Origin: Litorisediminicola beolgyonensis
Lineage (GTDB): Bacteria > Pseudomonadota > Alphaproteobacteria > Rhodobacterales > Rhodobacteraceae
Direction: 5' to 3'
DNA length: 64,000 bases
NCBI RefSeq assembly: GCF_042679605.1
Contig: NZ_JBHTMU010000001.1
Coordinates: 246,500 to 310,499, forward strand
The notes under the pieces were generated by a model. The model was not told where the DNA came from and did no database searches. It was given only the letters and a program-made list of their open reading frames with translations. A program made the position numbers and the translations under genes. Positions 1 through 8,130 of the stretch are shown here, in pieces. How positions within the stretch are numbered: position 1 is the stretch's first letter; each line of letters opens with the position of its first letter.

Positions 1-1
1 C

Positions 2-409
2 ATGATCCTCGGCTATCGCTGGGCCGAGTTCGTGCCGGTCTGGACGCCTCCGGCCTTCATGGTGCATCTCAACAACCTCATTATGCTGATTGCGGTCTTC
101 GTCTTCGGCATGAGCGCCACCAAGGGGCGTCTGCGCGGCCGGATGCGGCATCCTCAGCTGACCGCGGTGAAGATCTGGGCGGTCGCGCATCTTTTGGTGA
201 ATGGCGACCTGGCGTCGATCCTGCTGTTCGGCGGCCTTCTGGCCTGGGCGGTGGTCGAGGTGATCCTCATCAACAAGACCAGCAGCTGGGACCGGCCGCA
301 GCCCGGCGAGGCCAAGCGCGACGTCGTCCTGGTCATCGTCACGCTGGTGATGTTCGCCGTGATCACCGGCGTTCACGCCTGGCTCGGTGTCTGGCCCTTC
401 CCGGGATAA
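2..409 (+). CDS. NnrU family membrane protein, 5' truncated by window edge
   Basis: The C-terminal 135 residues of a hydrophobic protein are visible; the start lies before the window. At least four membrane segments can be seen, with the family signature around HPQLTAVKIWAVAHLLVNG (about residues 50-68 of the visible part) and a following SILLFGG helix. NnrU was named from nitrite/nitric oxide gene regions, but most family members, including those next to sdh genes in Rhodobacterales, have no proven role. The first ATG in the window is probably internal, because the family is usually longer. The DUF1737 gene starts 4 bp downstream, suggesting co-transcription. Confidence 0.8.
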   Translation: MILGYRWAEFVPVWTPPAFMVHLNNLIMLIAVFVFGMSATKGRLRGRMRHPQLTAVKIWAVAHLLVNGDLASILLFGGLLAWAVVEVILINKTSSWDRPQPGEAKRDVVLVIVTLVMFAVITGVHAWLGVWPFPG

Positions 410-413
410 GCTC

Positions 414-620
414 ATGAAACTCTACCGCTTTCTCAGCGCCGACGACACGTCGGAGTTCTGCCACAAGGTCTGCGCCGCGCTCGACAAGGGATGGGAGCTT
501 TATGGCTCGCCGACCTATGCCTTCGACGCCGCCAATGGCGTGATGCGCTGCGGCCAGGCGGTGACCAAGGACGTCCCCGGCCAGAGCTATTCGCCCGACC
601 TGAAACTCGGAGAGCAATGA
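414..620 (+). CDS. DUF1737 domain small protein
   Basis: A 68-residue soluble protein beginning MKLYRFLSADDTSEFCHKV, with a GWELYGSPTYAF core. This matches the DUF1737 family: short single-domain proteins of unknown function, often fused or adjacent to metabolic enzymes. Its stop overlaps the earliest possible start of the hydratase gene (ATGA), so translation may be coupled. No catalytic residues are recognisable and no function is assigned. Confidence 0.8.
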   Translation: MKLYRFLSADDTSEFCHKVCAALDKGWELYGSPTYAFDAANGVMRCGQAVTKDVPGQSYSPDLKLGEQ

Positions 621-634
621 TGAAGGACGTGACC

Positions 635-1675
635 ATGCCCGTCAGCAAGACCAATCCCGGCTGGTTCTTCGAGGATTACAGCATCGGTCAGGTGATCGAG
701 CACGCGGTGCCGCGCACGGTCACGAGCGGCGAGCGGGCGCTCTACCACGCGCTCTATCCGGCGCGTCACGCGCTCTATTCCTCGGACGCCTTTGCGCAGT
801 CCTGCGGTCTGGCGGCCAGCCCGATCGACGATCTCGCGGCCTTCCACGTCGTCTTCGGCAAGACCGTGCCGGACGTGTCGCTGAACGCGCGCGCCAATCT
901 CGGCTATGCCGAGGGCCGCTGGCTGAAGCCGGTCTGGCCGGGCGACACGCTTCGCTCCAGCTCCGAGGTGATCGGCCTCAAGCAGAACTCGAACGGCAAG
1001 ACCGGCGTGGTCTATGTCCGCACCCGCGGCACCAACCAGCATGGCGAGACCGTGCTCGACTATGTGCGCTGGGTGATGGTGAAGAAGAACGACCTCGACC
1101 GGCCCGCGCCCGAGACGGTGGTTCCGGACCTCGCGACGGCGGTCGAGCCCGCGGATCTGGTGATCCCCGAGGGTCTCGATTTCTCGTCCTATGATTTCAC
1201 CCTTGCGGGCGAGCCGCATCGGCTGGGCGACTACCAGATCGGCGAGGTGATCGACCATGTCGACGGCGTCACCGTCGAAGAGGCCGAGCACATGATGGCC
1301 ACGCGCCTGTGGCAGAACACCTCGAAGGTGCATTTCGACGGCACCCAGCGCGAGGACGGCAAGCGCATCGTCTATGGCGGGCACGTCATCTCGATGGCGC
1401 GGGCGCTGAGCTTCAACGGCCTCGCCAATGCGCAGATGATCGTCGCGCTGAACGCCGGGGCACATGCCAACCCGACCTTCTCGGGCACGACGATCCGGGC
1501 CTGGTCCGAGGTTCTCGACACCGCCGAGACCGACCGCCCGGGCGTCGGTGCGATCCGCTTGCGGCTCGTGGCGACAAGCGAGGCAGGGCGCGCGGGTGAG
1601 CTGAAGGACGAGAGCGGCAAGTACCTGCCGCATGTGCTTCTCGACCTCGATTACTGGGCGCTGATGCCGGTTTGA
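635..1675 (+). CDS. mch: mesaconyl-CoA hydratase (MaoC family, double hot-dog)
   Basis: About 346 residues with two MaoC-like halves, beginning near SKTNPGWFFEDY and with a second half starting around LGDYQIGEVIDHVDGVTV. In the ethylmalonyl-CoA pathway this enzyme interconverts mesaconyl-C1-CoA and beta-methylmalyl-CoA, in the cytoplasm. Length and sequence style fit Mch of Rhodobacter rather than short R-specific enoyl-CoA hydratases. Three in-frame ATGs exist (617, 620, 635). I chose 635 because AAGGA lies 7 nt upstream and homologues start just before KTNPG, but 617 overlaps the previous stop as ATGA and is possible. Position next to sdh makes metabolic sense, since the pathway feeds succinyl-CoA and malate into the TCA cycle. 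Confidence 0.82.
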   Translation: MPVSKTNPGWFFEDYSIGQVIEHAVPRTVTSGERALYHALYPARHALYSSDAFAQSCGLAASPIDDLAAFHVVFGKTVPDVSLNARANLGYAEGRWLKPVWPGDTLRSSSEVIGLKQNSNGKTGVVYVRTRGTNQHGETVLDYVRWVMVKKNDLDRPAPETVVPDLATAVEPADLVIPEGLDFSSYDFTLAGEPHRLGDYQIGEVIDHVDGVTVEEAEHMMATRLWQNTSKVHFDGTQREDGKRIVYGGHVISMARALSFNGLANAQMIVALNAGAHANPTFSGTTIRAWSEVLDTAETDRPGVGAIRLRLVATSEAGRAGELKDESGKYLPHVLLDLDYWALMPV

Positions 1676-1736
1676 GCCACGGCGCGTCGGTGTCGTGCCC
1701 TCTCGGCGCCCCTATGAGGCGACCTGACGCAAGATG

Positions 1737-1766
1737 TGTGATCACGCGCCATAAAACGTGATCACA
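1737..1766. promoter_or_regulatory. perfect 10-bp inverted repeat of two GTGATCAC palindromes before sdhC
   Basis: TGTGATCACG at 1737-1746 and CGTGATCACA at 1757-1766 are exact reverse complements with a 10-nt AT-containing spacer. Each arm contains the self-complementary GTGATCAC, and the two copies start 20 bp apart, close to two helical turns. That is the geometry of a dimer-of-dimers operator. It lies 118 bp before the sdhC start and 61 bp after the mch stop. No T-tract follows, so it is not a normal terminator. The binding protein is unknown. Confidence 0.6.
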
Positions 1767-1883
1767 TTTGGCATGTTAGCGCCCAAGCTGCGTCAAATTT
1801 CCCCGGATCAGGCGCGGCTCGCCCCGTGACAGCGGGGGAAAAACGTTTAGAACCCTGTCCAAGGGAACCGAAAGGACATCGCC

Positions 1884-2267
1884 ATGGCCGACGTGAACCG
1901 GGGCAATCGCCCGCTCTCACCACACCTGCAGATCTACCGTCCGCAATTGACGTCGATGACCTCGATCCTCACGCGGATCACCGGCAACGCCATGATCGTG
2001 GCCGCGCTTCTGATCGTGTGGTGGTTCATTGCGGCAGCCTCGGGCGAAGAGGCCTTCGCGACCGCCAACGGCTTCATCACCTCGTGGTTCGGCGACATCG
2101 TCATGTTCCTGTCGCTCCTGGGCCTCTGGTATCACACGCTCGCCGGCATCCGGCACCTGATCTGGGACAACGCCCTGCTCTTGGACGTGCCCACCGCCGA
2201 GAAGCTGGGCATCGGCTGCCTTGCCGGGTCGGTCATCCTGACCATTCTCACCGCATTGATCGTCTGA
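1884..2267 (+). CDS. sdhC: succinate dehydrogenase cytochrome b556 subunit
   Basis: A 127-residue membrane anchor of complex II. It begins with the family signature RPLSPHLQIYRPQ and has three hydrophobic segments (about residues 30-50, 70-90 and 105-127). The HTLAGIRHLIWD motif contains the haem-ligand histidine region. Together with SdhD it binds haem b and ubiquinone in the inner membrane. Length is normal. The start is preceded by a GGAACCGAAAGGA region at suitable distance, and sdhD follows after 11 bp, so the two are co-transcribed. Confidence 0.95.
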   Translation: MADVNRGNRPLSPHLQIYRPQLTSMTSILTRITGNAMIVAALLIVWWFIAAASGEEAFATANGFITSWFGDIVMFLSLLGLWYHTLAGIRHLIWDNALLLDVPTAEKLGIGCLAGSVILTILTALIV

Positions 2268-2278
2268 GGGGAGCCGAC

Positions 2279-2650
2279 ATGAGCTATCTCACCGACCGCA
2301 AGCGCGCCGTGAACTGGGGTTCGGCCAAGTCCGGCACGCATCATTTCTGGGCGATGAAAGTGTCCTCCGTGGCGCTCCTGATCCTCGTCCCGCTCTTCGT
2401 CTTCACCTTCGGCGCGGCCCTCGGCGGCAGCTACGACGAGGTGGTGGCCTATTACGAACGCCCGTTCCCGGCGATCGTCGCGGCGCTGACGCTGATCGTC
2501 GGCTTCAAGCACTTCAACGACGGGTTCCAGGTGCTGGTCGAGGACTATGTCCACGGCATCTGGGAAAAAATCCTGATCCTCGGCATGACCTGCCTTTCCT
2601 ACGGCGCCGCCGCGGTTGGCCTTTTCGCCATCGCGCGCCTGGCGCTCTGA
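2279..2650 (+). CDS. sdhD: succinate dehydrogenase hydrophobic membrane anchor subunit
   Basis: A 123-residue protein starting MSYLTDRKRAVNWGSAKSG, with three transmembrane helices and a loop GFKHFNDGFQVLVEDYVHG that includes conserved haem/quinone-pocket residues. The ATG is preceded by GAGGGGAGCC, a good ribosome site. It is the second anchor subunit of complex II. It lies between sdhC (11 bp) and sdhA (12 bp). Confidence 0.94.
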   Translation: MSYLTDRKRAVNWGSAKSGTHHFWAMKVSSVALLILVPLFVFTFGAALGGSYDEVVAYYERPFPAIVAALTLIVGFKHFNDGFQVLVEDYVHGIWEKILILGMTCLSYGAAAVGLFAIARLAL

Positions 2651-2662
2651 CCGGAGCACGAC

Positions 2663-4468
2663 ATGGCTGCATACGAATACGAGACACATGATTACGACGT
2701 GGTCGTGGTGGGCGCGGGCGGCTCCGGCTTGCGCGCGACGCTCGGCATGGCCGAGCAGGGGCTGCGCACCGCCTGCGTGACCAAGGTCTTCCCGACCCGG
2801 TCGCACACCGTGGCCGCGCAGGGCGGCATCGCCGCATCGCTCTCGAACATGGGCCCGGACCACTGGCAGTGGCACATGTACGACACCGTGAAGGGCTCGG
2901 ACTGGCTGGGTGACACCGACGCGATGGAATACCTCGCACGCCACGCGCCCGAGGCGGTCTACGAGCTCGAGCATTACGGCGTGCCGTTCTCGCGCACCGA
3001 AGAGGGCAAGATCTACCAGCGCCCCTTCGGCGGCCACACCACCGAGTTCGGCGAAGGCCCCGCGGTGCAGCGCACCTGCGCCGCCGCCGACCGGACCGGC
3101 CACGCGATCCTGCACACGCTCTACGGCCAGTCGCTCAAGAACAATGCCGAGTTCTACATCGAGTATTTCGCCATCGACCTGCTGATGGACGAGGACGGCG
3201 CCTGCACCGGCGTGGTCTGCTGGAAGCTCGATGACGGCACGATGCATGTCTTCAACGCCAAGATGGTCGTTCTGGCCACCGGCGGCTACGGGCGCGCCTA
3301 TTTCAGCGCCACCTCCGCGCATACCTGCACCGGCGATGGCGGCGGCATGGTGGCGCGCGCGGGGCTGCCTCTGCAGGACATGGAATTCGTGCAGTTCCAC
3401 CCGACCGGCATCTACGGCGCGGGCTGCCTCATCACCGAGGGCGCGCGCGGCGAGGGCGGCTATCTCACCAACTCCGAGGGCGAGCGGTTCATGGAGCGCT
3501 ACGCGCCCCAGTACAAGGACCTCGCGCCGCGCGACTATGTCTCGCGCTGCATGACCATGGAGATCCGCGAGGGCCGGGGCGTCGGCGAGGGCAGCGATCA
3601 CATCCACCTGAACCTCTCGCACCTGCCGAAAGAGGCGCTGCAGCTGCGCCTTCCCGGCATCTCCGAGAGCGCGCGCATCTTCGCCGGTGTCGATGTCACC
3701 AAGGAGCCGATCCCGGTGATCCCGACGGTGCATTACAACATGGGCGGCATCCCGACGAATTACTGGGGCGAGGTTCTGAACCCGACCGAGGACGACCCGA
3801 ACCGCATCGTCCCGGGCCTGATGGCCGTGGGCGAGGCGGGCTGCGCGAGCGTGCATGGCGCCAACCGCCTCGGGTCGAACTCGCTGATCGACCTCGTCGT
3901 CTTCGGCCGCGCCGCGGCGATCCGCGCGGGCAAGGTCGTCGACCGTGATGCGGCGACCCGCTCGGTCGATACTGCGCAGGTCGACAAGGCGCTCGACCGG
4001 TTCGACAGCATCCGCAACGCCGATGGTGGCACGCCGACGGCCGAGCTGCGTCTCGAGATGCAGAAGACCATGCAGGAAGACGCGGCCGTGTTCCGCACCG
4101 CCGAGACGATGGGCAACGGCGTCAAGCGGATGACCGAGATCGCGGGCAAGCTTGGCGATCTCAAGGTCACCGACCGCAGCCTGGTGTGGAACTCCGACCT
4201 GATGGAGACGCTGGAGCTGACGAACCTGATGCCCAACGCGCTGGCCACCATCGTGTCCGCCGAGGCGCGCACGGAAAGCCGGGGCGCGCATGCGCATGAG
4301 GATCACAAGGTGCGGGACGACGAGAAGTGGCGGGTCCACTCCATCGCCCGCGTCTCGGACGCCTCCGTGGACCTCAGCTACCGCCCGGTGATCACCGATC
4401 CCCTGACGAACGAGGATCAGGGCGGCATCGAGCTGAAGAAGATCGCGCCCAAGGCGCGGACCTTCTGA
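2663..4468 (+). CDS. sdhA: succinate dehydrogenase flavoprotein subunit
   Basis: 601 residues, the normal length. An N-terminal FAD-binding Rossmann motif GAGGSG lies at about 17-22. The covalent-FAD histidine is in RSHTVAAQGG (His48), and active-site stretches such as HPTGIYG and the HGANRLGSNSLIDL FAD segment are intact. It oxidises succinate to fumarate on the cytoplasmic side and passes electrons to SdhB. The last base of its stop overlaps the ATG of the small lipoprotein gene. Here sdhB is not next but 2.5 kb away, behind two opposite-strand genes. Confidence 0.97.
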   Translation: MAAYEYETHDYDVVVVGAGGSGLRATLGMAEQGLRTACVTKVFPTRSHTVAAQGGIAASLSNMGPDHWQWHMYDTVKGSDWLGDTDAMEYLARHAPEAVYELEHYGVPFSRTEEGKIYQRPFGGHTTEFGEGPAVQRTCAAADRTGHAILHTLYGQSLKNNAEFYIEYFAIDLLMDEDGACTGVVCWKLDDGTMHVFNAKMVVLATGGYGRAYFSATSAHTCTGDGGGMVARAGLPLQDMEFVQFHPTGIYGAGCLITEGARGEGGYLTNSEGERFMERYAPQYKDLAPRDYVSRCMTMEIREGRGVGEGSDHIHLNLSHLPKEALQLRLPGISESARIFAGVDVTKEPIPVIPTVHYNMGGIPTNYWGEVLNPTEDDPNRIVPGLMAVGEAGCASVHGANRLGSNSLIDLVVFGRAAAIRAGKVVDRDAATRSVDTAQVDKALDRFDSIRNADGGTPTAELRLEMQKTMQEDAAVFRTAETMGNGVKRMTEIAGKLGDLKVTDRSLVWNSDLMETLELTNLMPNALATIVSAEARTESRGAHAHEDHKVRDDEKWRVHSIARVSDASVDLSYRPVITDPLTNEDQGGIELKKIAPKARTF

Positions 4469-4788
4469 TGCGGCGCGTCGCGGGTCTTTGCCTGGGTCTT
4501 GCGCTTGCGGCCTGCACGCCGCAGCAGCAGGACCAGATCGCCCGCGACGCCGCGCGCTCGACCGTGAACCGGGTGCTTCTCGAGCGCTATCCGGGCCTGC
4601 CGCTCGGGCCTGCGATCGATTGCATCATCGACAACGCGAGCGCGCAGCAAATCCTCGCGCTCGCGGCCAAGACGGTCGGCGGCCCCGATGCCGCAAGCTA
4701 CGAGATCGTCGGCCGCATCGTGCAGAAGCCCGAGACGATCCGCTGTCTCGCCGTCGAAGGTGCGCCGGTTCTGCTGGAAAGCCTCTAG
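4468..4788 (+). CDS. small lipoprotein downstream of sdhA
   Basis: A 106-residue protein with a short signal peptide and lipobox (LALAAC, Cys at about residue 17), followed by a soluble domain with two further cysteines, in AIDCII and IRCLAV. It is predicted to be an envelope lipoprotein. The start overlaps the sdhA stop (TGATG), so it is translationally coupled to complex II expression. From memory, similar small lipoproteins sit between sdhA and sdhB in Rhodobacterales; no function is known. The gene ends by overlapping the opposite-strand sulfotransferase gene by 4 bp. Confidence 0.72.
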   Translation: MRRVAGLCLGLALAACTPQQQDQIARDAARSTVNRVLLERYPGLPLGPAIDCIIDNASAQQILALAAKTVGGPDAASYEIVGRIVQKPETIRCLAVEGAPVLLESL

Positions 4789-5654
4789 GGTCGGCTGACC
4801 CAGACGAGATCGCCGCGGCGTCTCAACCGGTCGAGATCGTTTTGATATCGCTGTGAGAGACGCTCTTTGTCGGCGGTCTCAAGCGGGTCGAACCGCGTTC
4901 CGCCCGCGTGATCTGCGACAAGACAGTCTGGATCATACGCGCCTCTCGACATCGAGAGCGCCGCGCGGATCGCCTCGGTCGTCGGCGCGGCATTCACGCC
5001 GCCCGGATCGCGGATCTCCTCGATGCGCGCCCAATCTCCCAGAAGGTCGCGCACTCGATCCTCGAGCCTTGTGTCTTCGAGCACGGCGATGTGCAGGGGC
5101 GTGCCCGGGAAGACGCGCTGGATCACGTCGATCAGGTCGGGCCAGCCAGCCTCGGGATCGCAGAGGCGCTGGGCGATCTGGTCGAACGGGGGCAGGTTTC
5201 CCGCGAACACGGCCCGCATCGCGTAGACCGAGACGATGAAGCTCGCGTAGCTGCGGATGGTGAGATGCAGACGCTCGGGGCTGTCGCGCAAGAGCGCGCG
5301 CGCGGCGCGCAGGCGCGCGTCGGCCTCGGGATACAGGCCGCGCCCGTCGCGCTTGAAGGCCGGGCCGAGCAGCATTTCTTCGGAGAGGATCACCCGGTCC
5401 GCGCCGCCTGTCAGCGCCGCCAGATCGGTGCGGCTGCGGCGCAGCCCGGTCCAGCGGGTCAGGGGGTTGCGCGATCTGTGCGCCCGGACCGCGTCGCCCA
5501 GCACCTCGCGGATCGTCGCCGTGCTGCGCTTGTCGGGGCGGGGCGGGGTGAGGACTTTGGCCGGCGCAATCTCTTGCGACAGCCCGTCGAGCACGGTCTG
5601 GAGACTGGTGCTGCCGGTGCGGTGAGCGCCGAGATGCAGGACGTAGCGGGTCAT
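4785..5654 (-). CDS. sulfotransferase-like protein
   Basis: A 289-residue soluble protein starting MTRYVLHLGAHRTGSTSLQ. The HRTGSTSLQ stretch (about 11-19) resembles the PAPS 5'-phosphosulfate loop of sulfotransferases. SEEMLLGP and LTIRSYASFIVSVYA resemble the 3'-phosphate-binding region. It probably transfers sulfate to a carbohydrate, perhaps a surface polysaccharide, because it overlaps a glycosyltransferase by 4 bp in one operon. The substrate is not known. With its partner it lies inside the sdh gene block on the opposite strand, suggesting later insertion. Confidence 0.65.
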   Translation of the reverse strand: MTRYVLHLGAHRTGSTSLQTVLDGLSQEIAPAKVLTPPRPDKRSTATIREVLGDAVRAHRSRNPLTRWTGLRRSRTDLAALTGGADRVILSEEMLLGPAFKRDGRGLYPEADARLRAARALLRDSPERLHLTIRSYASFIVSVYAMRAVFAGNLPPFDQIAQRLCDPEAGWPDLIDVIQRVFPGTPLHIAVLEDTRLEDRVRDLLGDWARIEEIRDPGGVNAAPTTEAIRAALSMSRGAYDPDCLVADHAGGTRFDPLETADKERLSQRYQNDLDRLRRRGDLVWVSRP

Positions 5655-6772
5655 GCGCCGAGCCCCATGAAGCTCTCGAGCCGCCGGTAGAGGATGCGGT
5701 AGTCCAGCTCAGCCTCGGCATAGCGCCGGGCGGCGGTGCCAAGTCGCGCCCGCAGATCGGCGTCGGTCAGCACCCGCGCCAGGCTCTCGGCGAGGGCCTC
5801 GGTCGCGCCCTCGGGATGGACGAGCCCGGTCTCCTCGTGGCGGACATGTTCGGGCACGCCCGCATGCGCGGTGGTGACCACCGCGACACCGGCGGCCATC
5901 GCTTCTTGCACGATGCTGGGCATGCCCTCGGTGTCGCCATCCGCGGCGGTGCGGAAGGGTTGAAGCACGCAGGCCGCGCGCCGGAGCCGGGCGATCACCG
6001 CGTCATGGGGCAGGGCGCCGTGCAGGACGACCCGATCCGAAAGGCCAAGCTCCGCCGCACGTGTCGTGAGCGCTTCGGCCAGGGGACCGTCGCCGACGAA
6101 CTCGAGCCTCGCGGTGGCGGGTGCACCTGCGGCGAAGATCTCCAGCGCGGCGAGCGGATCCTTCTTGGCGACGAGCCGTCCCACGACAAGAACGAGATCC
6201 GGATCGACCTCGCCGGGCATGATCAGGCGGGTATCCGTGCCGCTCGGTACCACGAGGCTCCGCCGCGCTTGCAACCCGTGGGCTGCGAGCCTGTCGAGAA
6301 GGAAGCGCGAGACCGCGACGATCCCGTCGATGCGGGGCAGGATCTCGGCCAAAGCCGCGCGATAATCCGGGTCCGACAGCCGCGCGGAGGCATCGTTTCC
6401 GCGGAAATAGCAGAAGGTCGACCGCCCCTGGTCCAGCAAGCCCGGCGCGACCTCGGTCGCCACATAGCCGAACTCGCAGAGCGCGGGGCTGGCGCGGTGG
6501 CGGTCGAGAAAACCGGCGATCCGGGCGTCCCGCTGGCGTGCGGCGCGGTCGCCCCGCCAGGCCGCCAGCGGCTTGCGCCAGCGCTTCCGCGGCGGAATCA
6601 CCCGGACAGGCGCGCAGGCGAGAAGCCGGTCGTCGCCTGCGTCCGCCTCGTCGAGGGACAGCGCGACCGTGACCGTCGCCCCGCCGTTCAGCTCGGCGAT
6701 GTGGCGGCGCACGAAGGTCTCGGAATATTTTCGCGGGTTTCCTGTCAGGATCGCGACGGGCGTCTGGCTCAT
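5651..6772 (-). CDS. glycosyltransferase family 4 (GT-B fold)
   Basis: A 373-residue protein with an N-terminal acceptor domain (ILTGNPRKYSETFVRRHIAEL) and a C-terminal GT1/GT4 donor domain: VPSGTDTRLI, VGRLVAKKDPLAALEIF, and the EX7E-type motif EGMPSIVQEAMAAG. It likely transfers a sugar from a nucleotide-sugar to a cell-surface glycan. It is the first gene of a two-gene operon with the sulfotransferase (ATGA overlap). Its promoter must lie in the 150-bp gap shared with sdhB. Confidence 0.85.
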   Translation of the reverse strand: MSQTPVAILTGNPRKYSETFVRRHIAELNGGATVTVALSLDEADAGDDRLLACAPVRVIPPRKRWRKPLAAWRGDRAARQRDARIAGFLDRHRASPALCEFGYVATEVAPGLLDQGRSTFCYFRGNDASARLSDPDYRAALAEILPRIDGIVAVSRFLLDRLAAHGLQARRSLVVPSGTDTRLIMPGEVDPDLVLVVGRLVAKKDPLAALEIFAAGAPATARLEFVGDGPLAEALTTRAAELGLSDRVVLHGALPHDAVIARLRRAACVLQPFRTAADGDTEGMPSIVQEAMAAGVAVVTTAHAGVPEHVRHEETGLVHPEGATEALAESLARVLTDADLRARLGTAARRYAEAELDYRILYRRLESFMGLGA

Positions 6773-6790
6773 GCGGGCTCTGTGTCCGGG

Positions 6791-6817
6791 GCGTTAGCGT
6801 TCACACCCGTCTAACGC
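6791..6817. promoter_or_regulatory. 7-bp inverted repeat in glycosyltransferase/sdhB intergenic region
   Basis: GCGTTAG (6791-6797) and CTAACGC (6811-6817) are exact reverse complements with a 13-nt gap, followed by the AT-rich CATATATGC. The gap between the divergent glycosyltransferase and sdhB genes must contain promoters for both, because sdhB is cut off from the upstream sdh operon. The repeat could be an operator or part of a leader. I could not place convincing -35/-10 boxes. Confidence 0.35.
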
Positions 6818-6922
6818 ATATATGCTTGCAGGCGCGACGATTTTTCCGGGCGATTGCATTGGCCTTTCGCTGCGATGCGGCTAATGTCCCACCCGACAGA
6901 TGTGAGAGCGCGAGACCGGACG

Positions 6923-7702
6923 ATGGTACAATTCACCCTCCCCAAGAACTCCACGATCCGCACGGGCAAGACCTGGCCGAAGCCCGAGGGCGCCAAGAAC
7001 GTCCGGGCCTTCAAGATCTATCGCTGGTCGCCGGATGACGGCGAGAACCCGCGGGTCGATACCTATTATCTCGATCTCGACAAGACCGGGCCGATGGTTC
7101 TGGACGCGCTCATCAAGATCAAAAACGAGATCGACCCGACGCTGACCTTCCGTCGCTCCTGCCGCGAAGGCATCTGCGGGTCGTGCGCGATGAATATCGA
7201 CGGGATCAACACGCTGGCCTGCATCTACGGCATCGACGAGATCTCGGGCGACGTGAAGATCTACCCGCTGCCGCACATGCCGGTGGTCAAGGACCTGATC
7301 CCGGATCTGACGCATTTCTACGCGCAGCACGCCTCGATCATGCCGTGGCTCGAGACCAAGACGAACCGACCCGCGAAGGAGTGGAAGCAGTCCATCGAGG
7401 ATCGCGAGAAGCTCGACGGGCTCTATGAATGCGTGATGTGCGCGTCCTGCTCGACCTCGTGCCCGTCCTACTGGTGGAACGGCGACCGGTATCTCGGGCC
7501 GGCCGCGCTTCTGCATGCCTATCGCTGGATCATCGACAGCCGGGACGAGGCGACGGGCGAGCGGCTGGACGATCTGGAGGATCCGTTCAAGCTCTATCGC
7601 TGCCACACGATCATGAACTGCGCGAAGACCTGCCCCAAGGGTCTGAACCCGGCCAAGGCGATCGCCGAGATCAAGAAGATGATGGTCGAGCGTACGATCT
7701 GA
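6923..7702 (+). CDS. sdhB: succinate dehydrogenase iron-sulfur subunit
   Basis: 259 residues of normal composition. The [2Fe-2S] ligands are Cys80, Cys85, Cys88 and Cys100 (CREGICGSCAM...LAC). The [4Fe-4S] and [3Fe-4S] ligands lie in CVMCASCSTSCP (170-180) and CHTIMNCAKTCPKG (227-237). It carries electrons from SdhA to the membrane anchor. All cluster ligands are present, so the subunit is functional despite separation from sdhCDA. A GTG/ATG choice exists only at 6923 (MVQFTLP). A strong terminator follows 21 bp after the stop. Confidence 0.96.
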   Translation: MVQFTLPKNSTIRTGKTWPKPEGAKNVRAFKIYRWSPDDGENPRVDTYYLDLDKTGPMVLDALIKIKNEIDPTLTFRRSCREGICGSCAMNIDGINTLACIYGIDEISGDVKIYPLPHMPVVKDLIPDLTHFYAQHASIMPWLETKTNRPAKEWKQSIEDREKLDGLYECVMCASCSTSCPSYWWNGDRYLGPAALLHAYRWIIDSRDEATGERLDDLEDPFKLYRCHTIMNCAKTCPKGLNPAKAIAEIKKMMVERTI

Positions 7703-7723
7703 GCGCACGGCTCCCGACATCGA

Positions 7724-7757
7724 AAACGCCCCGTGGCCCGGCCGCGGGGCGTTTTTC
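7724..7757 (+). terminator. Rho-independent terminator after sdhB
   Basis: AACGCCCCG (7725-7733) pairs with CGGGGCGTT (7745-7753), and the right arm runs into a TTTTT tract. This is a classic intrinsic terminator. Confidence 0.85.
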
Positions 7758-7876
7758 GTTTCAGCTATGCTGAGATTTCAATGCAGGTTTGTTGCGGTCC
7801 AAGGATGTAAATGCCGCGTTGCAGCATTAGATGGTTGGGCAAGGGAGGAGCCACAGCACTGAAAGCGAGGCTCCAC

Positions 7877-8056
7877 ATGGCCAACACTTCCAACCAGACG
7901 CGCCGCAAGGACCCCGACGAGGCACTTCGCGTCCTCGAAGACGCCTGGTCCTACTTCACGCCCGAGAGCGCGACGCGCGGATCGTCCTCCACAGCCACGA
8001 GAAGCTCCGAGGAAAAGGACATGCTGACGCAAATGGCGCGTCGGGCCTTTACCTGA
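7877..8056 (+). CDS. hypothetical small protein
   Basis: A 59-residue soluble protein, MANTSNQTRRKDPDEALRVL onward, with a helical segment containing EDAWSYFTPE and a low-complexity Ser/Thr stretch before the C-terminal MLTQMARRAFT. The start is chosen at 7877, with GAAAGCGAGG upstream; an in-frame ATG at 7811 would add 22 unconvincing residues. The gene sits between two intrinsic terminators, so it is a single-gene unit. No function is recognised. Confidence 0.5.
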   Translation: MANTSNQTRRKDPDEALRVLEDAWSYFTPESATRGSSSTATRSSEEKDMLTQMARRAFT

Positions 8057-8080
8057 TCGGCTGATATCAACTCCTTGAAT

Positions 8081-8117
8081 GCGGCCCGGAGCCACTGGTC
8101 CCGGGCCGCGTTTCGCT
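8081..8117 (+). terminator. Rho-independent terminator after the small protein gene
   Basis: GCGGCCCGG (8081-8089) pairs with CCGGGCCGC (8101-8109) with an 11-nt loop, followed by GTTTCGCTT. It is a strong stem with a weak T-tract. Confidence 0.65.
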
Positions 8118-8130
8118 TAGCTCATCGGAC

